Shown: positions 51,576-62,083, numbered from the stretch's first letter. The stretch: DNA of 64,000 nt from VRUE01 sp963697915 (GCA_963697915.1 OY969103.1:2294001-2358000); one strand, 5' to 3'. Program-made: numbers and translations. The notes: generated from the sequence alone by a model not told the origin.

Positions 51576-52660
51576 CCCTCGTCGTAAAGCTCGGTTCCTC
51601 GATCGTCGCCGCCGACGACGGTGAGCTGCGGGTTGACGTGCTCGACTCGGTCTGCGCCCAGGTGGCGGAGCTGGAGCGGGGCGGGGAGCGGGTTGTGATG
51701 GTCACCTCGGGGGCGATCGCGCGGGGGATGCGGCTGCTGGAGCTGCCGGTGCGGCCGCGGGCGATGGACGAGCTGCAGGCCGCCTCGGCGGTCGGCCAGG
51801 GCAACCTCTTCCGGGCCTACGAGAGCCGCCTCGCCGCGCACGGGACGCGCGCCGCCCAGGTCCTGCTCACCGCCGCCGACATCGCCGCCCGCGGCAACTA
51901 CCTGAACGCGCGCCAGACGCTGCGGCGGCTGATCGAGTGGGGGGTGGTGCCGGTCGTCAACGAGAACGACACCACGGCGACCGACGAGATCAGCTTCGGC
52001 GACAACGACTTCCTCGCCGCTCAGGTGGCGATCCTGCTCGACGCCCGCCTGCTCGTCCTGCTCTCCAACGTCGACGGCCTGCACAGCGCCGACCCGCACG
52101 CCGAGCCCGGCGCCGAGCCGATCGCCGAGGTCGACGACTTCGCGGCGCTGGCGGCGCTGCAGATCGGCGACCGCACCTCGGCCTTCGGCTCGGGCGGGAT
52201 GCGCAGCAAGGTCGCCGCCGCCGAGATGGCCGCCGAGGCCGGCATCCCGGCGACGATCTGCAACGGCACGGTGGCCGGGACGCTGCGCGCCGCCGCCGCC
52301 GGCGAGCCGACCGGGACCCGCTTCGCCGCCCAGGCCGGCAAGGCCTCGAGCTTCAAGCTCTGGCTCAAGTACGCCAAGCCGGTTCGCGGCCGCCTCGCGG
52401 TCGACGCCGGCGCGGCCCGGGTCCTGCGCGAGAGCGGCTCCAGCCTGCTGCCAGTCGGGATCGTCGGCGTCGAGGGCGAGTTCGAGGTCGGCGACGCGGT
52501 CGAGGTCGCCGCCGAGGGCGAGCTGATCGGCAAGGGCATCGTCGACTACTCCGCTGCCGAGCTCTCCGCGGCGATGGGCCTGCAGAGCGGCGAGGTGCGC
52601 GAGCGGCTGCCCCACGCGGCCGACGAGGCGATCCACCGCGACCGCTTCGTGCTCGTCTGA
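51572..52660 (+). CDS. proB: glutamate 5-kinase
   Basis: First step of proline synthesis, forming gamma-glutamyl phosphate. 362 residues: an amino acid kinase domain (VVKLGSSIVAADDGEL, VVMVTSGAIARGM, VVNENDTTATDEI, GSGGMRSKVAAAEMA) plus a C-terminal PUA domain from about 275. Starts with ATGA overlap to the previous gene and is followed by proA. Confidence 0.95.
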   Translation: MTLVVKLGSSIVAADDGELRVDVLDSVCAQVAELERGGERVVMVTSGAIARGMRLLELPVRPRAMDELQAASAVGQGNLFRAYESRLAAHGTRAAQVLLTAADIAARGNYLNARQTLRRLIEWGVVPVVNENDTTATDEISFGDNDFLAAQVAILLDARLLVLLSNVDGLHSADPHAEPGAEPIAEVDDFAALAALQIGDRTSAFGSGGMRSKVAAAEMAAEAGIPATICNGTVAGTLRAAAAGEPTGTRFAAQAGKASSFKLWLKYAKPVRGRLAVDAGAARVLRESGSSLLPVGIVGVEGEFEVGDAVEVAAEGELIGKGIVDYSAAELSAAMGLQSGEVRERLPHAADEAIHRDRFVLV

Positions 52661-52684
52661 GGGCGCTGAGCGCCCCCAGCGCCC
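52661..52684 (+). terminator. short GC hairpin between proB and proA
   Basis: GGGCGCT pairs with AGCGCCC at 52669-52675 or with a second AGCGCCC at 52678-52684, offering two alternative stems just after the proB stop. No U-run. Weak evidence for a terminator or attenuator; proB and proA are 41 bp apart. Confidence 0.35.
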
Positions 52685-52701
52685 AGCTACCCTTAGCCAC
52701 G

Positions 52702-53959
<1,258 letters not shown>

Positions 53960-53967
<8 letters not shown>

Positions 53968-54586
53968 CGTCCCGGCGGCGGACGGCGACCGCGCCGCGAT
54001 CGGCGTCCTCGGCTCGGCCTTCAACCCGCCCCATCTCGGTCACCTGGCGCTTGCCCAGGAGGCGCTCTGGCAGCTCGGCCTCGACGAGGTGGTCCTGGTG
54101 CCGACCGGCGAGGCGCCGCACAAGACGATCGTCGACGACCCGGGCCGCGAGCTGCGCCTGGCGATGACCAGGCTGGCCGCCGCCGACGACTCGCGCTTCA
54201 GCGCCTCGACCCTCGAGGTCGATCGCGACGGGCCGTCCTACACGTATGAGACCTTGGAACTCCTTGCGCGCGAAAAAGGAGACCCGGACCTGGTGTTCGT
54301 GATGGGGGCGGATGCCGCCGTCGGTCTCGAGAGCTGGCGCGAGCCGCGACGCGTGCTCGAGCTGGCCCGGCTGGCGGTCGCCCGCCGCGCGGGCGTCGCC
54401 GATGCCGACGTCGGCGCCGTGATGCGGGGCCTCGGCGCGGCCGACCGCGCGACGATGCTGGAGATGCCGCAGTTCGGCGTCTCCTCCTCGGCGGTTCGCG
54501 AGCGGGCGGCGGCCGGCAGGCCGCTGCGCTACCTCGTCCCCGAGTCGGTGGCGCGGTTCGTCGAGGAGAAGGGGATCTACCGGTGA
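53960..54586 (+). CDS. nadD: nicotinate-nucleotide adenylyltransferase
   Basis: NAD synthesis: joins ATP and nicotinate mononucleotide. 208 residues. GVLGSAFNPPHLGHLALAQE is the nucleotidyltransferase HxGH motif, VPTGEAPHK and FVMGADAAVGLESWRE are typical, and VSSSAVRERAAAGRPLRYLV is the C-terminal ISSTxIR-type motif. GTG 53960 overlaps proA; the stop overlaps rsfS. Confidence 0.94.
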
Positions 54587-54999
54587 GCGCCGAGCGCGAG
54601 ACCGAGCTCGCCTCAGAGGCGCTGGCGCGGCGGCTGGCCGAGCTCGCCGACTCGAAAGGGGCGACCGAGATCGTCCTCCTCGACATGCGCGGGCTCGCCT
54701 CCTACACCGATTTCCTGGCGATCTGCACGGCGCGCAACGAGCGCCAGGCGCGGGCGATCGTCGACGAGGTGAAACTGCGGCTGAAGCAGGACCACGACCT
54801 GCTGCCGGCCGGGGTCGAGGGCGAGGGCGCGGCGGGCTGGATCGTGCTCGACTACCTGGCCGCCGTCCTGCACGTCTTCACCGCTGAGGAACGCGAGCGC
54901 TACGGGCTCGAGGAGCTCTGGCGGGAGGCGCCGCGGCCAGAGCTGGACCTGGCTGAGGATGGCGTCCGAGGGCACCTCTACGGTGCCGCGCATGGGTAG
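54583..54999 (+). CDS. rsfS: ribosomal silencing factor RsfS
   Basis: 138 residues, an Iojap-like domain. It binds ribosomal protein L14 and blocks subunit joining when nutrients run low. Key pieces are DSKGATEIVLLDMRGLASYT, DFLAICTARNERQARAIVDE and GWIVLDYLAAVLHVFTAEER. Start GTG overlaps nadD as GTGA. The obg-proBA-nadD-rsfS order is common in actinobacteria. Confidence 0.93.
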   Translation: MSAERETELASEALARRLAELADSKGATEIVLLDMRGLASYTDFLAICTARNERQARAIVDEVKLRLKQDHDLLPAGVEGEGAAGWIVLDYLAAVLHVFTAEERERYGLEELWREAPRPELDLAEDGVRGHLYGAAHG

Positions 55000-55663
55000 C
55001 TTCACGAGGGCTCCGCTCGGCTATCGCCGCCGCGAGGTCGATGCGGCGATCTCCGCACGCGACGCGCAGATCGGCGCGGCGGAGGAAGAGCTGGCCGGCC
55101 TCTCGGCGATGGTGCTGGAGCGCGAGCGCGAGATCCGCGGCCTCAGTGAGCGCCTGCGCGAGGCCAACGAACGGCACGACCGCAGCATCGCCTCGCTCGA
55201 CGCGATCTCAGCGCGGCTGGAGGACGTCCAGGCGCAGGCGCGGGGCCAGGCGACGCGGATCCGGATGAAGGCGCTGCGCGAGGCGGTCGAGGTCAACCGC
55301 CGCACCCAGGAGCTGGCCGATGCCCACGGCGCAGCGGCAGCCGAGCCGGCGAACGGCGCGACGCCGCCTGAGGAGGCGGCCGAGGTGCGGATCGGGCGGC
55401 TCTTCGAAGGCCCGGTCCGGCTCGAGGTCGGCCCGCTCGGCGACTTCTCGCAACTGGTCGGCTTCGAGGACGCGATCGGGCGCATCGGCGCCTCCGAGAT
55501 CTCGGTCGAGCGTTTCTCTGAGGGCCGGGCGACGCTCTCGATGCGACTCGACGAGCCGGTCGACCTGCTGCGCGAGCTGGAAGAGAGCGCCCCCTTCGAC
55601 TTCAACGTGCGCCGCAACGCCGGCGACGGCCTGATTCTCGACCTCGACGAGGATCATCTCTAA
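54992..55663 (+). CDS. DivIVA-like coiled-coil protein of unknown function
   Basis: 223 residues from ATG 54992 (an earlier in-frame start at 54959 is possible). LGYRRREVDAAISARDAQIG resembles the DivIVA N-terminal membrane-targeting motif, and a long heptad-rich coil follows (LEREREIRGLSERLREANER). The C-terminal 90 residues form a separate compact domain (LFEGPVRLEVGPLGDFSQLV) that I do not recognise. Starts 8 bp before the rsfS stop. May help organise poles or division; the function is unproven. Confidence 0.7.
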   Translation: MGSFTRAPLGYRRREVDAAISARDAQIGAAEEELAGLSAMVLEREREIRGLSERLREANERHDRSIASLDAISARLEDVQAQARGQATRIRMKALREAVEVNRRTQELADAHGAAAAEPANGATPPEEAAEVRIGRLFEGPVRLEVGPLGDFSQLVGFEDAIGRIGASEISVERFSEGRATLSMRLDEPVDLLRELEESAPFDFNVRRNAGDGLILDLDEDHL

Positions 55664-55678
55664 ACTGCGGCTTGCCGC

Positions 55679-55751
55679 GGGGCTGTAGCTCAGCTGGAAG
55701 AGCGTCGCGCTGGCAGCGCGAAGGTCAGGGGTTCGAGCCCCCTCAGCTCCA
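55679..55751 (+). tRNA. tRNA-Ala (anticodon GGC)
   Basis: A 73-base cloverleaf. The acceptor stem GGGGCTG pairs with CAGCTCC (one G-U), D arm GCTC/GAGC, anticodon stem TCGCG/CGCGA with loop CTGGCAG giving anticodon GGC at 55712-55714, T arm AGGGG/CCCCT with TTCGAGC. The discriminator is A. CCA is not encoded (CTA follows). Reads GCC codons, the commonest Ala codon here. Confidence 0.95.
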
Positions 55752-55804
55752 CTAGACGTTCCGACACACCCTCTCCTCCGTTCCCAACTCCCCCTGGAAG
55801 GACC

Positions 55805-58006
55805 ATGCCCGAACTGCTCGCGCGGGTTGCTCGCGCACTGACCCACCACTGGAAGCGCAGCCTCGCCGTCGCGATCGGCGTCATCGTCCTGCTCGGCATC
55901 GCCGCCGGCACCGCCGGCCCGGCCGCCGACGACTTCTCCGCGCCCGGAACCGAGTCGCAGGCCGCCTACGACCTCTTCCAGGAACACAGCCCGGCCTTCG
56001 CCGGCGCTGACTCGACCCTGGTCTTCAGCGTCGAAGAGGGTGAGGTCGGCGATCCCCAGAACCGCGCCGCGATCGAGGGCGCCCTGGCCGAGGTCGTCGA
56101 CCTCGACGGCGTCGCCGAGGTCGACGACCCGTTCGCCGGTGGCGGCGACTCGATCTCGCCCGACGGCACCGTGGCCGCGGCCGACGTGCGCTACGACCTC
56201 GAGCCGACCGACGTCGACCGTGAGGACGGCGAAGCGCTGGAAGCGGCCGCCCGCACCGCCGAAGACGGCGGCGGGGCTGTCGAGGTCTCGATGCGCGGCA
56301 TCGTGATCGACGTCGCCTCCGAACAGGACGCGCCGGTGGGCGAGCTGATCGGCGTCGCGATCGCGATCGTCCTGCTCACCCTGCTCTTCCGCTCCGGCGC
56401 GGCGATGGCCGCCACCCTGGCCGGGGCCCTGCTCGGCGTGATCTTCGGCCAGATGCTGTTGATGGCGCTGGCCCAGCCGCTCGGCCTGCCCGAGTTCGCC
56501 GCGGTCATCGCGGTGATGCTCGGGCTCGGCGCGGGGATCGACTACTCGCTGCTGATCATCGGCCGCTACCGCGAACAGATTGCCGCCGGCGACAGTGTCC
56601 GCGACGCCTCGGGCAAGGCGGCGGCCACGGCCGGCGCCTCGGTGATCGCCGCCGGCCTGATCGTGATGGTCGCGATCGCCGGCCTGCTGGTGGTCGGCAT
56701 CCCGATGATCGGCAAGATGGGCATCGGCGCGGCGATCGCGGTTGCCGCCGTGGTCGTCTCGGCGCTCACGATCCTGCCGATCATGATCGGCGCCCTGGCG
56801 CGCTGGCTGCGGCCGAAGAAGCCCGAGCACACCGCCCCCTCGCCTTCCTTCGAACGGCTCGGCACGCTCGTCACCGCCCGCCCCTGGCTCTCGATCGCGG
56901 CCGGCGTCGCCGTCCTCCTCGTCTTCGCGATCCCGATCACGCAGATGCGGCTGGGCCAGCCCGACGACGGCAACCAGCCGACCGACAAGACCCAGCGGGT
57001 CGCCTACGACAAGCTCAACGAGGCCTTCGGACCCGGCTCCAGCGGGCCCTTCCTGCTCGCCGTCGACACCCCCGTCGACGACCCGGGCACCGAGGCCCAG
57101 CTGGAGGCGCTCGGCGACGCCGTCGCCGCCACGCCGGGGGTTGAGGAAGTGGCTCCGCCGACGCCCAGTGACGACGGCGAGATGGCGACGATCTTCGCCG
57201 TCCCCGAGACCGCGCCCCAGGACGAAAGGACCAGCGAGCTGCTGGTCACCCTGCGCGAGGAGACGATCCCGGCCGCGGTCGAGGGCACGCCGCTGCAGGT
57301 CTACGTCGGCGGCAACACGGCGAGCTTCGAGGACTTCTCCGACAAGGTCGCCTCGCGGCTGCCGTTCTTCATCGCGATCGTCATCGGCCTCTCGGTCCTG
57401 CTGCTGATGATGGCCTTCCGCTCGCTCTGGATCCCGCTCGCCTCGGCCGGTCTCAACCTGCTCTCGATCGCCGCCGCCTACGGGGTGGTGACCGCGGTCT
57501 TCCAGGAAGGGATGGGGGCCAGCCTGATCGGCGCCGAGGGGGGAGTGCCGATCATCTCCTTCGTGCCGGTGATGATGTTCGCGATCCTCTTCGGGCTCAG
57601 CATGGACTACAACGTCTTCCTGCTCTCCCGCATCCACGAGGCGTACAACGAGGGCGACAGGCCGCGTGAGAGCGTCGTCCACGGGATGGCCCGGATCGGC
57701 AAGGTCGTCCTCTTCGCCGGGCTGATCATGGCCTCGGTCTTCCTTGCCTTCATCAGCACCAACGACGTGATCAGCAAGATGTTCGGGCTCGGGCTCGGCG
57801 CCGCGATCCTGATCGACGTGATCGTCGTCCGCCTGGTGATCGCGCCGGCCGTCGTCACCCTGCTCGGCGACCGCGCCTGGTGGCTGCCGGGCTGGCTCGA
57901 TCGGTTGATGCCCAACGTCTCGCTCGACGGCCACATGGTCGACGGCGTCGACGGCAGCGGCAAGACGGCGGCCGAGGAGCCGCTGGCCGAGCCGGTCTCG
58001 CGCTAG
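55805..58006 (+). CDS. MMPL/RND-superfamily membrane transporter
   Basis: 733 residues. Two repeats of an exported loop domain and a helix bundle; the first transmembrane stretch is SLAVAIGVIVLLGIAAGTAG, and VAIAIVLLTLLFRSGAAM, VIAVMLGLGAGIDYSLLIIG and ILFGLSMDYNVFLLSRIHEA are MMPL signatures (GxxxDY in both halves). Likely exports lipids or drugs using the proton gradient. ATG 55805 follows GGAAGG. The gene is monocistronic between the tRNA and a hairpin at 58026-58054. Confidence 0.9.
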   Translation: MPELLARVARALTHHWKRSLAVAIGVIVLLGIAAGTAGPAADDFSAPGTESQAAYDLFQEHSPAFAGADSTLVFSVEEGEVGDPQNRAAIEGALAEVVDLDGVAEVDDPFAGGGDSISPDGTVAAADVRYDLEPTDVDREDGEALEAAARTAEDGGGAVEVSMRGIVIDVASEQDAPVGELIGVAIAIVLLTLLFRSGAAMAATLAGALLGVIFGQMLLMALAQPLGLPEFAAVIAVMLGLGAGIDYSLLIIGRYREQIAAGDSVRDASGKAAATAGASVIAAGLIVMVAIAGLLVVGIPMIGKMGIGAAIAVAAVVVSALTILPIMIGALARWLRPKKPEHTAPSPSFERLGTLVTARPWLSIAAGVAVLLVFAIPITQMRLGQPDDGNQPTDKTQRVAYDKLNEAFGPGSSGPFLLAVDTPVDDPGTEAQLEALGDAVAATPGVEEVAPPTPSDDGEMATIFAVPETAPQDERTSELLVTLREETIPAAVEGTPLQVYVGGNTASFEDFSDKVASRLPFFIAIVIGLSVLLLMMAFRSLWIPLASAGLNLLSIAAAYGVVTAVFQEGMGASLIGAEGGVPIISFVPVMMFAILFGLSMDYNVFLLSRIHEAYNEGDRPRESVVHGMARIGKVVLFAGLIMASVFLAFISTNDVISKMFGLGLGAAILIDVIVVRLVIAPAVVTLLGDRAWWLPGWLDRLMPNVSLDGHMVDGVDGSGKTAAEEPLAEPVSR

Positions 58007-58025
58007 GCGGCGAATCCGGTCCAGC

Positions 58026-58054
58026 GCCGTGCGGCTTGACTCGAGTCGCACGGC
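58026..58054 (+). terminator. hairpin after the MMPL gene
   Basis: GCCGTGC and GCACGGC enclose GACT-CG-AGTC with a 5-base bulge, a stem of about 11 bp, 19 bases after the MMPL stop. No U-run; plausible terminator of the U-less type. Confidence 0.45.
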
Positions 58055-58070
58055 TGCCGATGAGTGAGCG

Positions 58071-58778
58071 ATGAACGCCGCCAACGAGCACGTGTTCTCG
58101 CACGGCATGGCCGACACGCGGGCTACCTTCGAGGCCTGGAACGAGCGGCCCTGGGAGGTTCTGCGCGGCTGGCTGGCGCTCAGCCTGGCGGTCACGCTGG
58201 CCCTGCTCGGCGCGGTCTGGGTGGTCGCCGGTCTGCTCGTCCCCGACTCGACCCCGATCCACATGCCGGGCCTGACCAGCGCCAGCGAGGCCGACGACCT
58301 CTTGCCGATCCTCTGGCGCAACTCGCTGGTTCTGGCCCTGCACGCGACCGCCTGCGTCGCCGGCTTCATCGCCGGCGCCTCGATGCCGATCGCCGCCGCA
58401 CAGCGCACCGGCATCTCGCGCTGGGTCCATCTCAAGGCGGCCCAGTTCGCGGTCCTCTTCGTCGCCGCGGTGACGATCTTCTCGCTCTCGACCCAGGCGC
58501 TCTACCTCGGCTTCCAGGGCTCGACGATCGCCTACCAGCTCGACATCACCCACGCGACCCTGATCCTCAGCGTCCTCCCGCACGCGATCCCGGAGCTGAC
58601 CGCGCTCTTCCTGCCGCTCGCCGCCTGGCTGATCGCCAGCCGCCGCGGCGAGTGGAACCAGCTGCTCGCCGCCACCTTGATCACCGTTCTGCTCGCGATC
58701 CCGGTCCTGATCGCGACGGCGACGATCGAGGTCTACGTCTGGCCTCAAATCCTCGAGGCCGTCTCCCCGGTCTACTGA
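58071..58778 (+). CDS. SpoIIM-like (stage II sporulation protein M family) membrane protein
   Basis: 235 residues with five or so transmembrane helices. HATACVAGFIAGASMPIAAA and VLPHAIPELTALFLPLAAWL (the HxxPE motif) are the SpoIIM/DUF95 family signature. In endospore formers SpoIIM joins a peptidoglycan-degrading complex, but this family is widespread in non-sporulators, where its role is unknown. No other sporulation genes are seen. Preceded by a 64-bp gap holding a terminator-like hairpin, followed by the 354-bp leuS leader. Confidence 0.8.
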   Translation: MNAANEHVFSHGMADTRATFEAWNERPWEVLRGWLALSLAVTLALLGAVWVVAGLLVPDSTPIHMPGLTSASEADDLLPILWRNSLVLALHATACVAGFIAGASMPIAAAQRTGISRWVHLKAAQFAVLFVAAVTIFSLSTQALYLGFQGSTIAYQLDITHATLILSVLPHAIPELTALFLPLAAWLIASRRGEWNQLLAATLITVLLAIPVLIATATIEVYVWPQILEAVSPVY

Positions 58779-59132
58779 GCGTCCTGCCCGCGGGTCCTGT
58801 CGTCGGGGTGGGCACCCTCCTTGCCCTGCGCGCTGCTCCGCCGGCCGGGATGTGAGCGCTAGAAGTTTCAGGCCCTCGGCTCCGCAGCCTCCGGGCGGCG
58901 GAGTCCACCCACCCCGACGCCACCCGCGGAAGACCGTGTAGAACAGGGCTCCAATGCGTCCGGGTGGCCTGCCTCTGCTGCTGGCTTTGAAGGACAACGC
59001 GGGACAGTCACTCGCGGCGGGTGGCGTCGATCTGGGGGACCACCCCGAGGAAGCTTTAGCTACCGCAGGGGTGGTGGAGCCAGATCGGCGACAGGACCCG
59101 CCGCGCCCCGACGCTCATAAGATCGGCGTCTG
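58779..59132 (+). other. 354-bp intergenic region upstream of leuS
   Basis: Holds a GGCTCCGC/GCGGAG-type hairpin near 58880, the 59-codon leucine-rich ORF (58954-59133) and a long stem at 59028-59087. I found no T-box consensus, no tRNA and no known riboswitch signature. The first 100 bases show nothing else. Confidence 0.6.
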
Positions 59133-59133
59133 A
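58954..59133 (+). CDS. 59-residue leucine-rich leader ORF overlapping leuS (possible attenuator peptide)
   Basis: ATG 58954 to TGA 59131-59133, overlapping the leuS ATG as TGATG. Codons 6-12 are CTG CCT CTG CTG CTG GCT TTG, five Leu in seven (GLPLLLALK). The remainder is hydrophilic, ending DAHKIGV. A stem of nearly 20 bp lies inside its second half. Leucine-rich leaders commonly sense charged tRNA-Leu, and the terminal overlap would couple its translation to leuS. No strong SD; whether it is translated is unproven. Confidence 0.45.
   Translation: MRPGGLPLLLALKDNAGQSLAAGGVDLGDHPEEALATAGVVEPDRRQDPPRPDAHKIGV
59028..59087 (+). promoter_or_regulatory. stem-loop in the leuS leader
   Basis: Outer arms CGATCTGG and CCAGATCG and inner arms ACCACCCC and GGGGTGGT are exact complements, with a small AGC/GCT hairpin at the tip. 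The structure ends 45 bases before leuS and lies inside the leader ORF. Confidence 0.6.
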
Positions 59134-61640
59134 TGGCGTACGACCCGAAGGCGATCGAGGCGAAGTGGCAGCAGGCCTGGGCTGAGGAGCGGACCTGGGA
59201 GGTCGCCAACCCCGGGCAGCCCGGGTACGACGGCGAGAAGCCGAAGGCCTACGTGCTGGAGATGCTGCCCTACCCCTCGGGCGAGCCCCACGTCGGCCAC
59301 CTCAAGTGCTACTCGGTCGGCGACGCGATCGCCCACTTCCGGCGCCGCCACGGCCACGAGGTGATCCACCCGATGGGCTACGACTCATTCGGCCTGCCGG
59401 CGGAGAACAACGCGATCAAGACCGGCGAGCCGCCGCTGGTCGCCACCGAGCGCTCGATCGAGTCCTTCCGCCGCCAGTTCCGCGAGTGGGGGATCTCTAT
59501 CGACTGGTCGCGCGAGCTCGGCACCCACACGCCCGAGTACTACCGCTGGACCCAGTGGATCTTCCTGCGGCTCTTCGAGCGCGGGCTCGCCTACCGCGAC
59601 GAGGCGCCGGTCCAGTGGTGCCCCAAGGACGCCACCGTGCTCGCCAACGAGCAGGTCGTCGACGGCCGCTGCGAGCGCTGCGGCACGCCGGTCGAACAGC
59701 GCCGCCTCGAGCAGTGGTTCTTCAAGATCACCGACTACGCCGATCGCCTGCTCGCCGACTTCGACCTGCTCGAGTCCTGGCCCGAGCACGTGGTCACCAT
59801 GCAGCGCAACTGGATCGGCCGCTCCGAGGGCGCCGAGGTCAACTTCCGCTGCGAGGAGGTCGACCTCGACTTCCCGGTCTTCACCACCCGTCCCGACACC
59901 CTCTTCGGCGCCACCTTCTTCGTCCTCGCCCCCGAGCACCCCGAGCTCGAGCGGCTGATCGCCGGCACGCCGGCCGAGGGGGAGGTGCGCGAGTACGTCA
60001 ACCGGGTGGCCCGCGAGTCGGTCGAGGAGCGCGGCGACGAGGACCGCCCGAAGACCGGCGTGGCGCTCGGCCGGAGGGTCGTCAACCCGGTCAACGGCGA
60101 GGAGATCCCGATGTTCGTCGCCGACTACGTGCTGATGGAGTACGGCACGGGGGCGATCATGGCGGTGCCGGCCCACGACACGCGCGACTACGAGTTCGCC
60201 AAGGCCTTCGGGCTGCCGGTGCGGCGGGTGATCGAGGGCGAGGACCCTGAGGTGGCGCGCGACGAGGCGGGCCTGCCCTACCCCGGCGACGGGCCGATGA
60301 CCGGGTCCGGGCGCTTCGACGGGGTGGGCAACCGCGAGGCCTACGCCGAGATCGTCGCGTGGCTGGCCGGCGAGGGACGCGGCAGCGAGGCGGTCAACTA
60401 CCGGCTGCGCGACTGGCTGGTCTCGCGCCAGCGCTACTGGGGGGCGCCGATCCCGGTCGTCTACTGCGAGGCCTGTGGCGAGGACGGGGCGCCGGCGATC
60501 GTCCCGGTGCCCGACGATCAGCTGCCGGTCGAGCTGCCCGAGATCGAGGACTACGCCCCGCAGGGCAAGAGCCCGCTGGCGGCGGCCGAGGAGTGGGTCG
60601 CGACCGAGTGCCCGCGCTGCGGCGGCCCGGCGCGGCGCGAGACCGACACGATGGACACCTTCGTCGACTCCTCCTGGTACTTCATCCGCTACCTCGACTC
60701 GCGCAGCGAGGAGGCCGCCTGGGACCGTTCGGCGGCCGACCACTGGCTGCCGGTCGACCAGTACATCGGCGGCGTCGAGCACGCGATCCTGCACCTGATG
60801 TATGCGCGCTTCTTCACCAAGGCGCTCGCCGACCTCGGCCACCTCTCGGTGCAGGAGCCGTTCGCCAACCTCTTCACCCAGGGGATGATCACCCGCGACG
60901 GGGCGAAGATGTCGAAGTCGAAGGGCAACACGGTCAGCCCCGCCGACTACGTCGAGCGCTACGGCGCCGACACCGCCCGCACCTACGTCTGCTTCATGGG
61001 GCCGCCGGAGCGCGGCGGCGACTGGTCCGACGAGGGGGTGGAGGGGGTCAACCGCTTCCTCTCCCGCCTTTGGCGGCTCTGCGAGGAGGTGGAGGCCAAC
61101 GGCGCTCCCGGCGTCGACGTGGACGAGCTGCCCCTGAACGGCGAGGCTCGCGAGCTGCTCGCCAAGGCGCACTGGGCGATCGACAAGGTGACCCGCGACT
61201 TCCAGCGCGGCTTCCAGTTCAACACCGCGATCGCGGCGGTGATGGAGCTGATCAACGACGCCTACCGGCTGAAAGGCGGCCTCACGCACGCCGCCGGCCT
61301 GGCGGTCGTCCACCGGGCGACCGTGATCGCCGCTTCCCTGATCTTCCCCTTCGCCCCGCACCTGGCGTGCGAGATATACGAGCGGCTGGTCGGGGTGCGA
61401 CTCTGGGAGATCCGCTGGCCCGAGGCTCGGCCCGAGATGCTGGTCAGCGAGACTGTGACCCTCGTCGTCCAGGTGAACGGCAAGCTGCGCGACCGGATCG
61501 AGGCCGCCGCCGACGCCCCTGAAGAGGATCTGCTCGCCCTCGCTCGGGCGAGCGAGAAGGTGCGCCGCCACCTCGACGGCAAGCAGGTGGTCAAGGAGAT
61601 CGTCGTGCCGGGCAAGCTTGTGAACTTGGTGGTTCGCTGA
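59133..61640 (+). CDS. leuS: leucine-tRNA ligase
   Basis: 835-residue class Ia synthetase. The HIGH-type motif is PYPSGEPHVGHLKCYSVGD, the CP1 editing domain has TTRPDTLFGATFFV, and KMSKS is AKMSKSKGNTVSP. The C-terminal anticodon-binding region ends VKEIVVPGKLVNLVVR, which matches bacterial LeuRS. CxxC zinc ligands are visible in CERCGTPV and CPRCGG. ATG 59133 overlaps the leader ORF stop. Confidence 0.96.
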   Translation: MAYDPKAIEAKWQQAWAEERTWEVANPGQPGYDGEKPKAYVLEMLPYPSGEPHVGHLKCYSVGDAIAHFRRRHGHEVIHPMGYDSFGLPAENNAIKTGEPPLVATERSIESFRRQFREWGISIDWSRELGTHTPEYYRWTQWIFLRLFERGLAYRDEAPVQWCPKDATVLANEQVVDGRCERCGTPVEQRRLEQWFFKITDYADRLLADFDLLESWPEHVVTMQRNWIGRSEGAEVNFRCEEVDLDFPVFTTRPDTLFGATFFVLAPEHPELERLIAGTPAEGEVREYVNRVARESVEERGDEDRPKTGVALGRRVVNPVNGEEIPMFVADYVLMEYGTGAIMAVPAHDTRDYEFAKAFGLPVRRVIEGEDPEVARDEAGLPYPGDGPMTGSGRFDGVGNREAYAEIVAWLAGEGRGSEAVNYRLRDWLVSRQRYWGAPIPVVYCEACGEDGAPAIVPVPDDQLPVELPEIEDYAPQGKSPLAAAEEWVATECPRCGGPARRETDTMDTFVDSSWYFIRYLDSRSEEAAWDRSAADHWLPVDQYIGGVEHAILHLMYARFFTKALADLGHLSVQEPFANLFTQGMITRDGAKMSKSKGNTVSPADYVERYGADTARTYVCFMGPPERGGDWSDEGVEGVNRFLSRLWRLCEEVEANGAPGVDVDELPLNGEARELLAKAHWAIDKVTRDFQRGFQFNTAIAAVMELINDAYRLKGGLTHAAGLAVVHRATVIAASLIFPFAPHLACEIYERLVGVRLWEIRWPEARPEMLVSETVTLVVQVNGKLRDRIEAAADAPEEDLLALARASEKVRRHLDGKQVVKEIVVPGKLVNLVVR

Positions 61641-61684
61641 ATTTCAGCCTGTTCTGGCTCGTCTATCTGGTACAAAGCGCCCGC

Positions 61685-62083
61685 ATGCAGGTCAGACGCC
61701 TCTCAGACGCCTCCGCCGAGAACTGGCACCAACTTCGGTATCACCGCTTGATGGACGCCGGTGAGCTCGGCGCCCGTCACATGTCGGTCGTCTGGCTGGA
61801 GATACCCGCCGGCGCGAAACAGACGCTGCGCTCTGACGAGGAGGCCGAGCAGGTCTACGTGATCGTGCGCGGCGCCGGCACGATGTCGGTCGCCGGCGAT
61901 ACCCAGGGGGTTGCCGAGGGTGACCTGATCCTGGTTCCGCCCGCCACCGACCACTCGATCGCCAACGACGGCGAGACCGAGCTTGCCTGCGTCTCGGTCC
62001 AGTCACCGCCGGTCGCCGCCGCTGAGCTCTACAGCGATCAGCTCGCCGAGGTCAGCGGCTACGGCGACGAAGACGATCTGTAG
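61685..62083 (+). CDS. small cupin-domain protein
   Basis: 132 residues, one cupin barrel. SVVWLEIPAGAKQTLRSDEE, EEAEQVYVIVRGAGTMSVAG and ILVPPATDHSIANDGETELA correspond to the two conserved cupin motifs. Motif 1 normally reads G(X)5HXH...E; here the histidines are replaced (LRSDEEAEQVY), so metal binding may be weak, though the motif 2 His (TDHSI) is kept. Function unknown; starts 44 bp after leuS. Confidence 0.8.
   Translation: MQVRRLSDASAENWHQLRYHRLMDAGELGARHMSVVWLEIPAGAKQTLRSDEEAEQVYVIVRGAGTMSVAGDTQGVAEGDLILVPPATDHSIANDGETELACVSVQSPPVAAAELYSDQLAEVSGYGDEDDL

Noticed and set aside
55208..58435. A 1075-codon open frame on the minus strand opposite the MMPL and coiled-coil genes
   Set aside because: High-GC antisense frame. 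The plus strand has clear MMPL motifs, and the antisense product is low-complexity Arg/Asp/His with no domain.
58779..59132. T-box, SRP RNA or RNase P RNA in the leuS leader
   Set aside because: The T-box AGGGTGGNACCGCG core and the SRP or RNase P conserved loops were not found; only hairpins and the leader ORF were supported.
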